The translations under genes were made by a program, and so were the position numbers. Shown in pieces: positions 39,576 through 48,034 of a stretch of 64,000 nucleotides of DNA (the first letter of the stretch is position 1; each line of letters starts with the position of its first letter). This stretch comes from Pseudooceanicola spongiae (lineage in GTDB: Bacteria > Pseudomonadota > Alphaproteobacteria > Rhodobacterales > Rhodobacteraceae). The stretch spans positions 418,501 to 482,500 of the forward strand of contig NZ_CP045201.1 of NCBI RefSeq assembly GCF_014899185.1. Reading direction: 5' to 3'. The notes below the pieces were generated by a model, which worked only from the letters and a program-made list of their open reading frames with translations, had not been told where the DNA came from and made no database searches.

Positions 39576-40982
39576 TCAGCAGCTGTAGTACATCTTGTAT
39601 TCGATGGGATGCGGCATGGTCTCATAGGCCAGCATCTCTTCGGTTTTCAGGTCGATATAGCCCTCGATCTGGTCTTTGGTGAAGACGTCGCCGGCCAGCA
39701 GGAAGTCCATGTCTTTCTGCAACTCGTCCAGGGCTTCGCGCAGCGAGCCGCAGACGGTCGGGATGTCGGCCAGCTCTTCCGGCGGCAGATCGTAGAGGTT
39801 CTTGTCCATGGCTTCGCCGGGATGGATCTTGTTCTTGATCCCGTCGAGGCCGGCCATGAGCAGAGCTGCGAAGCACAGGTAGGGGTTCGCCGACGGATCG
39901 GGGAAACGGGCTTCGACGCGCTTTGCCTTGGGGGATTCGGACCACGGGATCCGGACGCAGCCAGAGCGGTTGCGGGCCGAGTAGGCGCGCAGAACGGGCG
40001 CTTCAAAACCGGGGACCAGACGCTTGTAGGAGTTGGTGCCGGGGTTGGTGAAGGCGTTCAGGGCCTTGGCGTGGGTCAGGATGCCGCCGATGAAGTACAG
40101 CGCCTCGTCGGAGAGGTCGGCGTATTTGTCGCCAGCAAACAGCGGCTTGCCGTCTTTCCAGATCGACATGTTCACGTGCATGCCCGAACCGTTGTCGCCA
40201 TAGATCGGCTTCGGCATGAAGGTCGCCGATTTGCCGTAAGCCTGAGCCACGTTGTGGATCACGTATTTGTACTTCTGGATCTCGTCAGCCTGCTTGGTCA
40301 GCGTGCCGAAGATCAGGCCGAGTTCGTGCTGCGACGAGGCCACTTCGTGGTGGTGCTTGTCGACCTTCATGCCCATGCGCTTCATGGTCGAGAGCATTTC
40401 GGCACGGATGTCCTGCGCGTCGTCGATCGGGTTGACCGGGAAATAGCCGCCCTTGATGCCGGGACGGTGGCCGGTGTTGCCCATCTCGTAGTCGGTGTCG
40501 GAGTTCCAGGCGGCGTCGATCGCGTCGACCTCAAACGAAACCTTATTCATTTCAACGGAGTATTTCACGTTGTCGAACAGGAAGAATTCCGCTTCGGGGC
40601 CCATGTAGGCCGCGTCACCAATGCCCGAGGACACGAGGTAAGCTTCGGCTTTTTCGGCCGTGCCGCGTGGGTCGCGGTCGTAGGCTTCGCCAGTGTCGGG
40701 TTCGACGACAGAGCAATGCAGGCAGATGGTTTTTTCTGCGTAGAACGGATCGATGTAGACCGACTCGGTGTCGGGCATCAGTTTCATGTCGGAGGCTTCG
40801 ATCGACTTCCAGCCAGCAATCGACGAGCCGTCGAACATGAAGCCTTCGTCAAGGAAGTCTTCGTCGACCAGATCGGCGACAACTGTGACGTGCTGCAGCT
40901 TGCCACGCGTGTCGGTGAAGCGGATGTCGACGTAGGCGACGTCCTCATCCTTCATCAGTTTGAGAACCTTGTCCTTGCTCAT
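39576..40982 (-). CDS. glnA: Glutamine synthetase type I
   Basis: A 468-residue dodecameric enzyme forming glutamine from glutamate and ammonia. Signature [16 protein letters not shown] is near residue 50, the ATP-binding [18 protein letters not shown] near 255, and the adenylylation site Tyr in [11 protein letters not shown] near 398, so activity is probably covalently controlled. glnB is 43 bases upstream, forming the classical alphaproteobacterial glnBA operon responding to nitrogen supply. Confidence 0.97.
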   Translation of the reverse strand: MSKDKVLKLMKDEDVAYVDIRFTDTRGKLQHVTVVADLVDEDFLDEGFMFDGSSIAGWKSIEASDMKLMPDTESVYIDPFYAEKTICLHCSVVEPDTGEAYDRDPRGTAEKAEAYLVSSGIGDAAYMGPEAEFFLFDNVKYSVEMNKVSFEVDAIDAAWNSDTDYEMGNTGHRPGIKGGYFPVNPIDDAQDIRAEMLSTMKRMGMKVDKHHHEVASSQHELGLIFGTLTKQADEIQKYKYVIHNVAQAYGKSATFMPKPIYGDNGSGMHVNMSIWKDGKPLFAGDKYADLSDEALYFIGGILTHAKALNAFTNPGTNSYKRLVPGFEAPVLRAYSARNRSGCVRIPWSESPKAKRVEARFPDPSANPYLCFAALLMAGLDGIKNKIHPGEAMDKNLYDLPPEELADIPTVCGSLREALDELQKDMDFLLAGDVFTKDQIEGYIDLKTEEMLAYETMPHPIEYKMYYSC

Positions 40983-41025
40983 TCCCTTTTCCCTTCGGTT
41001 TTGAGTCTCTTAGAAGTGCGCTGTT

Positions 41026-41394
<369 letters not shown>

Positions 41395-41521
41395 TCAGAA
41401 CACTTTCACGGCGCCCTAACAATTGAGTAATGTCAAACCGGGGGAAGAGGCCAGAGGCCACGGGAAAAAGGCGCAAGAATACTGTGCGTGTTGATTAAAA
41501 TATAGGCGTTATGAAAAACAC

Positions 41522-43081
41522 ATGTCAAATCTCATGACTGGCGGACAGATGCGGACCCATGAACAGGCCGTGATCGGCGGGGGATCCGTCACCGGATTGG
41601 CGCTGATGCAGCGCGCCGGGCAAGGTGTGTTTGACGCAATTTCACAAGCTTTCCCTGAGCTGAGCGATGCTTGCGGACGGCGTGCGCTGATTCTGTGCGG
41701 ACCCGGTAATAACGGCGGGGATGGTTTCGTCGTGGCGCATCTGCTGGCCGCGGCGGGATGGGCCGTGGATGTTGCCTTGCTCGGGGAGGCGGGACACCTG
41801 CCACCGGACGCTGCCGCAAACCATGCGAGATGGGTGGGGACGGGTGCGAAGCGGCGCGATGTGCTGTCGTTGGATCAGGTTGTGCCGCTGATCGCGGCGC
41901 AAGGGGCGCCCGATCTGGTGGTCGATGCGGTGTTCGGCACGGGGTTGCGCCGTGGCCTGAGCGCGGACGTGGTCGAGGCGCTGCGGGTCAGCATCGAGGC
42001 GGCCCGGCACTCCGTCGCCGTTGATATCCTCTCCGGCCTTTGTGCTGACAGTGGCAAATGGCTCGGTCAGGCGGCGGATTTGACCGTCGATCTGACGGTG
42101 ACCTTCCATACCGCGAAACCGGGGCACTACCTTGCGGCAGGTGGTCGTGCGACGCGCCGCCTTGTCATCGTCGATATCGGTTTGCCGGTCCAGAGCGCGC
42201 GGATCGAGGATGCTGAGCTGATAGATGCGCCTGCGTATAGTGGCGAGGTGGCTCGAAAGGACCCCGCTTCGCACAAGTACGGTTCAGGTCACGCTCTGGT
42301 GCTGTCGGGCGGGCCGGGCCGCACCGGAGCTGCGCGTCTGGCCGCGCGTGCGGCGTTGAGGATCGGGGCAGGGCTGGTCACCATCGCCGTGCCGCCAGGC
42401 GCGCAGCAGGAAGTCGCCTGTCAGATCACCGCCATCATGCTGACGCGCGTGGCAGATTCCGAAGCCTTGGGCGTTGTCCTTGAAGATAAACGCTATTCGG
42501 CTCTCTGTCTTGGCCCCGGTCTGGGGGTAGGGGAGCGCACACGGTCGTTGGTGTCCGAGGCGCTCTCTGCCGGCAGATCGGTTGTGCTGGACGCTGACGC
42601 GCTGACGTCCTTCGCAGACGATCCGATGAGCCTGTTCGAGCAGGTGCGCGGCGCAGATGTTGTCCTGACACCCCATGGAGGAGAGTTCGCCCGCCTCTTC
42701 CCGGACTTGGCCGAGCAACTGAGGGCCGTGGCCGAAACAGGGCCGGCGGTTTCCAAAATAGACGTGGTGCGGGCCGCCGCAGCGCGGGCGGGCTGCACCG
42801 TTTTATTGAAGGGCGCTGATACGGTCATTGCTGCGCCTGACGGTCGGGTGCGGGTGCATGCCGCCTGCCGCGAACGCGCCGCCCCGTGGCTTGCGACGGC
42901 AGGGGCGGGCGATGTCCTTGCGGGTTTCGTGACTGGCCTGATGGCGCGCGGTCTGGAGCCGCTGGAGGCCGCAAGTCACGCGACCTGGCTGCATGTGGAA
43001 TGCGCCCGTGCCTTCGGGCCGGGGCTGATTGCAGAGGATTTGCCAGAGGCTTTGCCGGGCGTGCTGAAGGCTTTGCTCTGA
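41522..43081 (+). CDS. nnr: Bifunctional NAD(P)H-hydrate repair enzyme
   Basis: A 519-residue fusion of NAD(P)HX epimerase (residues 1 to about 215) and ADP-dependent (S)-NAD(P)H-hydrate dehydratase, which repair hydrated nicotinamide cofactors. The epimerase half has LILCGPGNNGGDGFVVA and VDAVFGTGLRRGL. The dehydratase half has DPASHKYGSGHALVLSGG, VVLTPHGGEFARLF and the kinase-like ATAGAGDVLAGFVTGLMARG. It is divergent from glnB, as in many relatives. Confidence 0.93.
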   Translation: MSNLMTGGQMRTHEQAVIGGGSVTGLALMQRAGQGVFDAISQAFPELSDACGRRALILCGPGNNGGDGFVVAHLLAAAGWAVDVALLGEAGHLPPDAAANHARWVGTGAKRRDVLSLDQVVPLIAAQGAPDLVVDAVFGTGLRRGLSADVVEALRVSIEAARHSVAVDILSGLCADSGKWLGQAADLTVDLTVTFHTAKPGHYLAAGGRATRRLVIVDIGLPVQSARIEDAELIDAPAYSGEVARKDPASHKYGSGHALVLSGGPGRTGAARLAARAALRIGAGLVTIAVPPGAQQEVACQITAIMLTRVADSEALGVVLEDKRYSALCLGPGLGVGERTRSLVSEALSAGRSVVLDADALTSFADDPMSLFEQVRGADVVLTPHGGEFARLFPDLAEQLRAVAETGPAVSKIDVVRAAAARAGCTVLLKGADTVIAAPDGRVRVHAACRERAAPWLATAGAGDVLAGFVTGLMARGLEPLEAASHATWLHVECARAFGPGLIAEDLPEALPGVLKALL

Positions 43082-43260
43082 CGCTGAGGCGCGGGTATCG
43101 CCCTGTGGATTTGCTATCCTGCGAGGAGAGTCGGAGGATCGGGCGGGCTCATGGTGATCCTGTCGCGAGACACGCATTTTAGCGCTTCTCTCTCATGCGT
43201 GGCTTTGCTAGAACACGCGTCACAAGTGGCGGGGCTGAGAGAGCATTGCACTTGTCGGAT

Positions 43261-43343
43261 GCGGGTGTGGCGGAATTGGTAGACGCACCAGATTTAGGTT
43301 CTGGCGCCTAGGCGTGGGGGTTCGAGTCCCTTCACCCGCACCA
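43261..43343 (+). tRNA. tRNA-Leu (anticodon UAG)
   Basis: A full cloverleaf: acceptor GCGGGTG / CACCCGC, D-arm GCG...CGC, anticodon stem CCAGA / TCTGG with loop TTTAGGT (anticodon TAG), a class II variable arm, T-loop TTCGAGT, and an encoded CCA end. An integrase remnant begins 147 bases downstream, consistent with use as an integration site. Confidence 0.95.
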
Positions 43344-43918
43344 CTTATTGTTTTGGTTTCAAGTCAATACGAGACATTTCCCGAAGAATATCAGCTTTTA
43401 GCGCTCTGTGTCGCTCGTCCTGTTTGGCAGATTTCGTAGTTTTGGGCAGCCGTTTACGCGCGAAATACGAAGCGCGCGGGGATTCGTAATTTGTCGAGTA
43501 TCCGGAAGCAGAAAACTGGCTGTTGGCAGGCGCAGATCGCGCGCCGTGGTGTCCGTAAATCCAAACTATTCGATACGAAGCAGCAGGCCAAGGATTGGCG
43601 CGCGCGAAGAATATTTGATACTCAACGCGGCCCACCCCTGCCGAAGCAGGCAGATGAGCGGCTTAGTCTGATCAGATGTGGATGGGTCGATACAGCGGCC
43701 TTTCCCGGGACGTTGGCCCCTGAATCTCGTGCCGCCAGCATCTATGTCGCTGCTCAAGGCACTGCGGTGGCGTTTGAACTGGGCGCCAGCCGGGCGCGGT
43801 AATCGCCGAAGCAGTGTTGGATCGACGACATCAAGCTGCGCTGCCGCAAGTCCGCTGCTCTATTTGGTCATTTGGGGCAAGCTCGTTTTCCTTCTTTCTT
43901 CAGGGCAGAACGTCAGGA
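43344..43918. other. Degraded region after tRNA-Leu
   Basis: Apart from the integrase remnant no gene is recognised. A minus-strand ORF (43345-43635) ends right at the tRNA and has a charged C-terminal part (TKSAKQDERHRALKADIL); it overlaps the remnant and remains unassigned. A duplicate of the tRNA 3' end was looked for downstream by eye and not found. Confidence 0.4.
43491..43802 (+). pseudogene. Tyrosine integrase N-terminal remnant
   Basis: The first 45 or so residues (SSIRKQKTGCWQAQIARRG then VRKSKLFDTKQQAKDW) look like the arm-type DNA-binding domain at the start of phage-type tyrosine integrases. After about base 43625 the similarity stops. No catalytic Arg-His-Arg-Tyr part is visible, so this is a broken gene. 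It lies beside tRNA-Leu, the standard place for such an integrase. Start is a TTG. Base composition around it is lower in GC than neighbours. Confidence 0.55.
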
Positions 43919-44350
43919 TCAACCGCTCGGAATTTCGATGACGAGATGCGGTGTGCCATCTGATGTCTTGCGTGGGGATCGACCGTCAGGGCCTACAACG
44001 CTTCTGATATGGCTACGCAGGTTTGAGAAGCTGGCGAACTGCACGATATCGACGGGTTGATCCAGCTGAAGAGAGATTTGTGTGTTTTTGCCTACCTTCG
44101 CAAGTGCCACGATCCGCCCTGTGAAGGGCTGGCTCATGTAGCGCCCTCTCACCGTCGCGTTCGGTGTGAAAGGCTCCTGCTTTGAACGTGACAGCCTCGC
44201 TTGCAACGTATTCCAGTCGCGCGATCCGTTCTGGTGAGCAATAAGCTCTAATGCCTGCGCATGGGTGAGGGGCTGCCCCTGCGCGGCAAGAGCAATCCGC
44301 AGGGCTTTGGCCTGTGATTTGGCTTGGGTCACAGAGTGCAGTTTCGTCAT
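43919..44350 (-). CDS. Glyoxalase-related small protein
   Basis: A 143-residue protein. The N-terminal half (TKLHSVTQAKSQAKALRIAL then LTHAQALELIAHQNGSRDWN) is a domain typical of proteins named glyoxalase superfamily/glyoxalase-related, usually fused to or near antibiotic-resistance-like folds. The C-terminal half is beta-rich (RIVALAKVGKNTQISLQLDQ). Its start overlaps the MATE stop by four bases, so it is co-translated with the exporter. The function is not known; metal ligands of glyoxalase are not visible. Confidence 0.7.
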   Translation of the reverse strand: MTKLHSVTQAKSQAKALRIALAAQGQPLTHAQALELIAHQNGSRDWNTLQARLSRSKQEPFTPNATVRGRYMSQPFTGRIVALAKVGKNTQISLQLDQPVDIVQFASFSNLRSHIRSVVGPDGRSPRKTSDGTPHLVIEIPSG

Positions 44351-45741
44351 GCTTCCGCCCCCTCTGACATTCCGAAGCCGATGGCCTCACTGCCGACCCT
44401 TTGGCTCAGGATCATGATCCGAAGTGCGATGGCAACCACAATCCCATCCGCAATCGGGAAGGCAAACCAGATTGCCTTATCGCCGTAGAAAATTCCTAAA
44501 GTGGCAATTAGCAGAGGGCTGAGCAGGAATGGCTTGACCAAGGTGAGAGCCGCGGTGTGCAAAGGCTTTCCGATGGCCTGGAAATACAAGGCAAGGACGA
44601 GAATTGGACCAGCGAAAAGATAAAGCGGTGCCATTGGGGGCAGAACTTGACCGACCTGCGCGATGACTTCCAGATCCGTGACAAACCCACGGCCAATCCA
44701 GCAGTGTCCCGTCAACAAGATGACCTCGACCGCGGCACAATAAAGAGCTGACACAGTAAGTGCGAGCCGCAGAACGGCGTTCGAGCGCCGATAGCGTTTT
44801 GCGCCCACGTTGTTCCCGACAATGCTCTGGGTCGCCAGCGCAATGGCCATCAGCGGCATGAATGCGAAACTGAAGATCCGTGTGACGATCCCATAGGCAG
44901 CGATGCTGTCGACATAGCCCGAGGCCGAGGTCAGTCGAAGGGCCGCGATCACAGTTGCAGAAACCAATGCAATCCCTATGAAACTGAGGCTGACAGGGGC
45001 CCCAAGGGTCACTATGGCGCGCCATTTACCGATCCAACGAGAGGTTCTGAGGCCGGAAAGCGTCAAGGTGCCGGCCCCACGCCCGCGCAGGCCCAAGAGG
45101 AGCGCGAGCCCCAGAGATTGCGCGATTGCTGTCCCCCAAGCCGATCCGGCGACGCCCATGTCGAGACGCACGATCAATGCATAATTTAGCGCGATATTGG
45201 CAAAGGTGACGCCGACAGACATCAACGCCATGAGGCCCGCGCGCCCTTCATTGCGCCATGCATCTGCATGGACGCTCAGAAGCAGTTGGACAGGTGTCGC
45301 GAGGATCAGGATCGCCAGATAAGTGTAGGCCATCCGTGCAATTTCGGGTTGATTGTCCGCCAGAGCGTTGGTGATGAAACCTCCGCCAAGCCCAAAGGCG
45401 AGAATAAGGGTGATCGACAGGAACACCGCCAGTCCATGTGCTTGCGCAAAGACATCCGCTGCGTCACTGTGATGACCCGCCCCCAACTGTCGGGCCAAGA
45501 GGCTGGACATGCCCCCGCCGACAAGAGTCGAGAGGGCTATGGTGATCATGACAATCGGGAATACGACGCTGACGGCTGCAAGGGCATCGGCCCCGACAAA
45601 GTGACCCAGAAATGCAGCATCGACCACGGTCAGCAGTCCCCCCATCATCATGATGAGCATCATTGGCAGGGCATTGGTGAAAAACAGCCGTCCAGGCGAG
45701 GCCGTCAGAAATCGGTTATCGGATGCGTCTTGAAGCGACAT
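44347..45741 (-). CDS. MATE-family efflux transporter
   Basis: A 464-residue inner-membrane exporter of the multidrug and toxic compound extrusion family with about 12 helices in two repeats. Typical parts are FTNALPMMLIMMMGGLLTVVDAAFLG split over the first helix pair, LSTLVGGGMSSLLARQLGAG and ALATQSIVGNNVGAKRYRR. Substrate unknown. The start ATG has GAGGAG upstream (CTCCTC at 45752 on the plus strand). Confidence 0.88.
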   Translation of the reverse strand: MSLQDASDNRFLTASPGRLFFTNALPMMLIMMMGGLLTVVDAAFLGHFVGADALAAVSVVFPIVMITIALSTLVGGGMSSLLARQLGAGHHSDAADVFAQAHGLAVFLSITLILAFGLGGGFITNALADNQPEIARMAYTYLAILILATPVQLLLSVHADAWRNEGRAGLMALMSVGVTFANIALNYALIVRLDMGVAGSAWGTAIAQSLGLALLLGLRGRGAGTLTLSGLRTSRWIGKWRAIVTLGAPVSLSFIGIALVSATVIAALRLTSASGYVDSIAAYGIVTRIFSFAFMPLMAIALATQSIVGNNVGAKRYRRSNAVLRLALTVSALYCAAVEVILLTGHCWIGRGFVTDLEVIAQVGQVLPPMAPLYLFAGPILVLALYFQAIGKPLHTAALTLVKPFLLSPLLIATLGIFYGDKAIWFAFPIADGIVVAIALRIMILSQRVGSEAIGFGMSEGAEA

Positions 45742-46109
45742 CTTACACTCCTCAAAAGAGGCATTTCGAGAGAGATGGGAGCCTGCATTACCACCTGCGA
45801 AATGCTTCGAGGGTGAGTGTCGTTTTCAAGTTGGGCTTCACCGTGACTTACGTCCGCAGGCGGCAGGTGCCCAATACCTGTGCTTGCTGTACGGTCTTGT
45901 AGCTGGCGCTGTCAAGTTGGGGTGCGCACACCAAAGTGGACGATACACTGGGTTTTGTCGCATCCACTTGGGTCGGCTATCAAAAGAGAGTTGTTGAACG
46001 GCTTGCGCAGTGCGGAGATTGCGGTGTGTGAACCTGCCTGCAGTATGTGCGTCTACCTGCGTAGGCGGGATTCCGAAAAGATGGTTTGGCGAGACAGCTT
46101 TGCCCGTGC
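45742..46109. other. Gene-free stretch between MATE and DeoR genes
   Basis: About 370 bases. Short ORFs on both strands (for example 45880-46113 plus) show no familiar motif. The 5' control region of the MATE gene must lie in its left part. Composition is AT-richer than the rest of the window. Confidence 0.4.
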
Positions 46110-46874
46110 CTAGACCTCGATGAAGTCACAGCCGCTTTCGTTGCCTGCGGTCTTAAGCCTTTGCGACAGCGGACCTCCGCAAATTGTGCGCTCCAGATCT
46201 TGTATCCGGCCCCAGCGGTGAGGAGCCGTTCGCCCAATCTTGGCGTGATCAATCACCAGTGTGCGCTCACGGGCACAGGCATAAATCGCCTGGCGCGCAC
46301 GGATCTCGTCGAGATTGAAGTCAAGCAGATCCCCGGTCTCGGAGACGCCGCCAACAGAAAAGACCGCGTGGTCGAAGCAAAGGCCATCGAAAAAGTCGCG
46401 GCTCTCGGCCCCGATCAGGTCCAGATCACGCAAGCGAACCTTGCCCCCGGCCAGCAGGATGGTGATGTGTTCGGCCATGCGCAGCGCCAGAACCACGTGG
46501 ATGTTGTTGGTGGCAACTGTCAGCCCCTCGTGTCCGACAAGGGCGCGCGCCACGGCCTCGACCGTCGTGCCGGTTCCCAGCGCGACGGTCGCGCCGTTTG
46601 GGATCATTTTGGCAACCGCTGCAGCGATCCTGTTCTTTTCCTGCCGTGAGACGGAGAGGCGAGGCTGATAGTCGATATTCTCGCTCGCCGCGAGGCTCGC
46701 TCCGCCGTGGCGGCGCTTGACGATTTGGGAGTCATCAAGGGCCCGCAGATCAGATCTGAGCGTTTGGACCGTCACGCCCAGCATCTCGGAAAGGGCCGAG
46801 GCAGACAGCTCTCCGTAGCTGGAGAGCAGGTTAACAATCCGGTCACGACGTCGGGCCGCTTCGCTGGAAATCAT
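46110..46874 (-). CDS. DeoR/GlpR-type transcriptional regulator
   Basis: A 254-residue repressor. An N-terminal winged helix-turn-helix (RRDRIVNLLSSYGELSAS, then VTVQTLRSDLRALDD and KRRHGGAS) precedes a sugar-phosphate isomerase-like sensor domain (ALGTGTTVEAVARAL; IGAESRDFFDGLCFDHAVFS). Such regulators usually respond to phosphorylated sugars. It is divergent from the ABC operon and most likely controls it. A palindrome lies between its own ribosome site and ATG, suggesting autoregulation. Confidence 0.9.
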   Translation of the reverse strand: MISSEAARRRDRIVNLLSSYGELSASALSEMLGVTVQTLRSDLRALDDSQIVKRRHGGASLAASENIDYQPRLSVSRQEKNRIAAAVAKMIPNGATVALGTGTTVEAVARALVGHEGLTVATNNIHVVLALRMAEHITILLAGGKVRLRDLDLIGAESRDFFDGLCFDHAVFSVGGVSETGDLLDFNLDEIRARQAIYACARERTLVIDHAKIGRTAPHRWGRIQDLERTICGGPLSQRLKTAGNESGCDFIEV

Positions 46875-46885
46875 TTTCGATCGAA
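46875..46885. promoter_or_regulatory. Candidate DeoR operator, regulator side
   Basis: TTTCG-AT-CGAA, directly in front of the regulator ATG. It shares its half-sites and spacing with the element at 47028. Confidence 0.5.
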
Positions 46886-47027
46886 CCTTGTTGCACTGAT
46901 CTGAAACTACAGCGGAGCACTCGAAAACTCAACGATACCTCAATGAAATAAATATTCCGGCTTGTCGCGGAACTGTCATGTCGAGCCGATAGGAAGCCCG
47001 CAAGAGAGACGAATCGACATTCCGCTC

Positions 47028-47039
47028 TTTCGAACGAAA
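47028..47039. promoter_or_regulatory. Candidate DeoR operator, transporter side
   Basis: TTTCG-AA-CGAAA, a symmetric element 23 bases before the start of the binding-protein gene. Confidence 0.5.
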
Positions 47040-47062
47040 ATTCACTTTGGCAGGAGACTTTG

Positions 47063-48034
47063 ATGTCCCGTTCCCTTTTGGCCGCTACCCTCTTACTGGC
47101 GCTTCCGACTCTGGCAGGCGCGGAAACCTTGACGCTCTATACGTCGCAACCGAACGAGGATGCGCAGAAAACGGTTGATGCCTTCACCGCAGCCAACCCC
47201 GACATCGAAGTGGATTGGGTCCGTGACGGCACCACCAAGCTGATGGCACGTCTGACCGCCGAGATCGAGGCCGGTCAGCCGCAAGCAGATGTGCTGCTGA
47301 TCGCAGACACGGTGACCCTTGAAGGTCTGGCGCAGGCCGGTCAGCTGGCCGCTTATGCCTCGCCCGAGGAGGCAGCATACGACGCCTCGCTCTACAGCGC
47401 CGAAGGATACTATCATTCCACCAAGCTGATCACGACGGGCATCGTCTATAACACTGGTGCCGACACGGTACCGACGTCCTGGGCCGACCTTGCCAAACCC
47501 GAGATGGCCAATCTGGTCGCCATGCCGTCGCCGCTGTATTCCGGCGCCGCGTTGATCCACCTGGCCACGCTGACCGGAACCGATGGTCTGGGCTGGGACT
47601 ATTACGAGGCGCTTGCAGCCAACAACACGCGCGCCGAAGGCGGCAATGGCGGCACGTTCAAGGCCGTCGCATCGGGTGAAAAGCCCTACGGTGTGCTGGT
47701 CGACTACATGGCAGTGCGGGCCAAGGCCGAGGGATCGCCCGTCGATTTCGTGTTCCCGAAAGAGGGCGTGTCCTACGTCACCGAACCTGTCGCGATCATG
47801 GCCGGCACCAAGCACATGGATGCGGCAGAAAAGTTCGTTGATTTCGTTCTTAGCGAAAAGGGTCAGGATCTTGTTGTCGACATGGGCTACATCCCCGCGC
47901 GCAACGGCGTGGCCAGCCCCGAGGGTTTCCCGGCACGTGATGCGATCAAGCTGATGGATTTCGATCCGGCCAAAGCACTGGCCGAGACGGACGCCAACAA
48001 GGCCCGCTTCGCAGAGGTGTTTGGCGTCCAATGA
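47063..48034 (+). CDS. ABC transporter periplasmic binding protein (AfuA/FbpA-like)
   Basis: A 323-residue secreted solute-binding protein. A signal peptide (SLLAATLLLALPTLAGA) precedes ETLTLYTSQPNEDAQKTV, typical of the family that includes ferric-iron, hexose-phosphate and aminoethylphosphonate binders. In the region where iron binders have two neighbouring Tyr, this protein has VLVDYMAVRAKAEG near residue 213, with only one. The substrate is therefore probably not ferric ion. The ATG at 47063 has an AGGAGA site. Its stop overlaps the permease start. Confidence 0.87.
   Translation: MSRSLLAATLLLALPTLAGAETLTLYTSQPNEDAQKTVDAFTAANPDIEVDWVRDGTTKLMARLTAEIEAGQPQADVLLIADTVTLEGLAQAGQLAAYASPEEAAYDASLYSAEGYYHSTKLITTGIVYNTGADTVPTSWADLAKPEMANLVAMPSPLYSGAALIHLATLTGTDGLGWDYYEALAANNTRAEGGNGGTFKAVASGEKPYGVLVDYMAVRAKAEGSPVDFVFPKEGVSYVTEPVAIMAGTKHMDAAEKFVDFVLSEKGQDLVVDMGYIPARNGVASPEGFPARDAIKLMDFDPAKALAETDANKARFAEVFGVQ

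Noticed and set aside
43345..43635. Minus-strand ORF of 96 codons ending at tRNA-Leu
   Set aside because: Overlaps the integrase remnant and lacks a recognisable domain; its charged C-terminus is suggestive but not enough.
45880..46113. 77-codon plus-strand ORF
   Set aside because: No motif or ribosome site; composition looks like decayed DNA.
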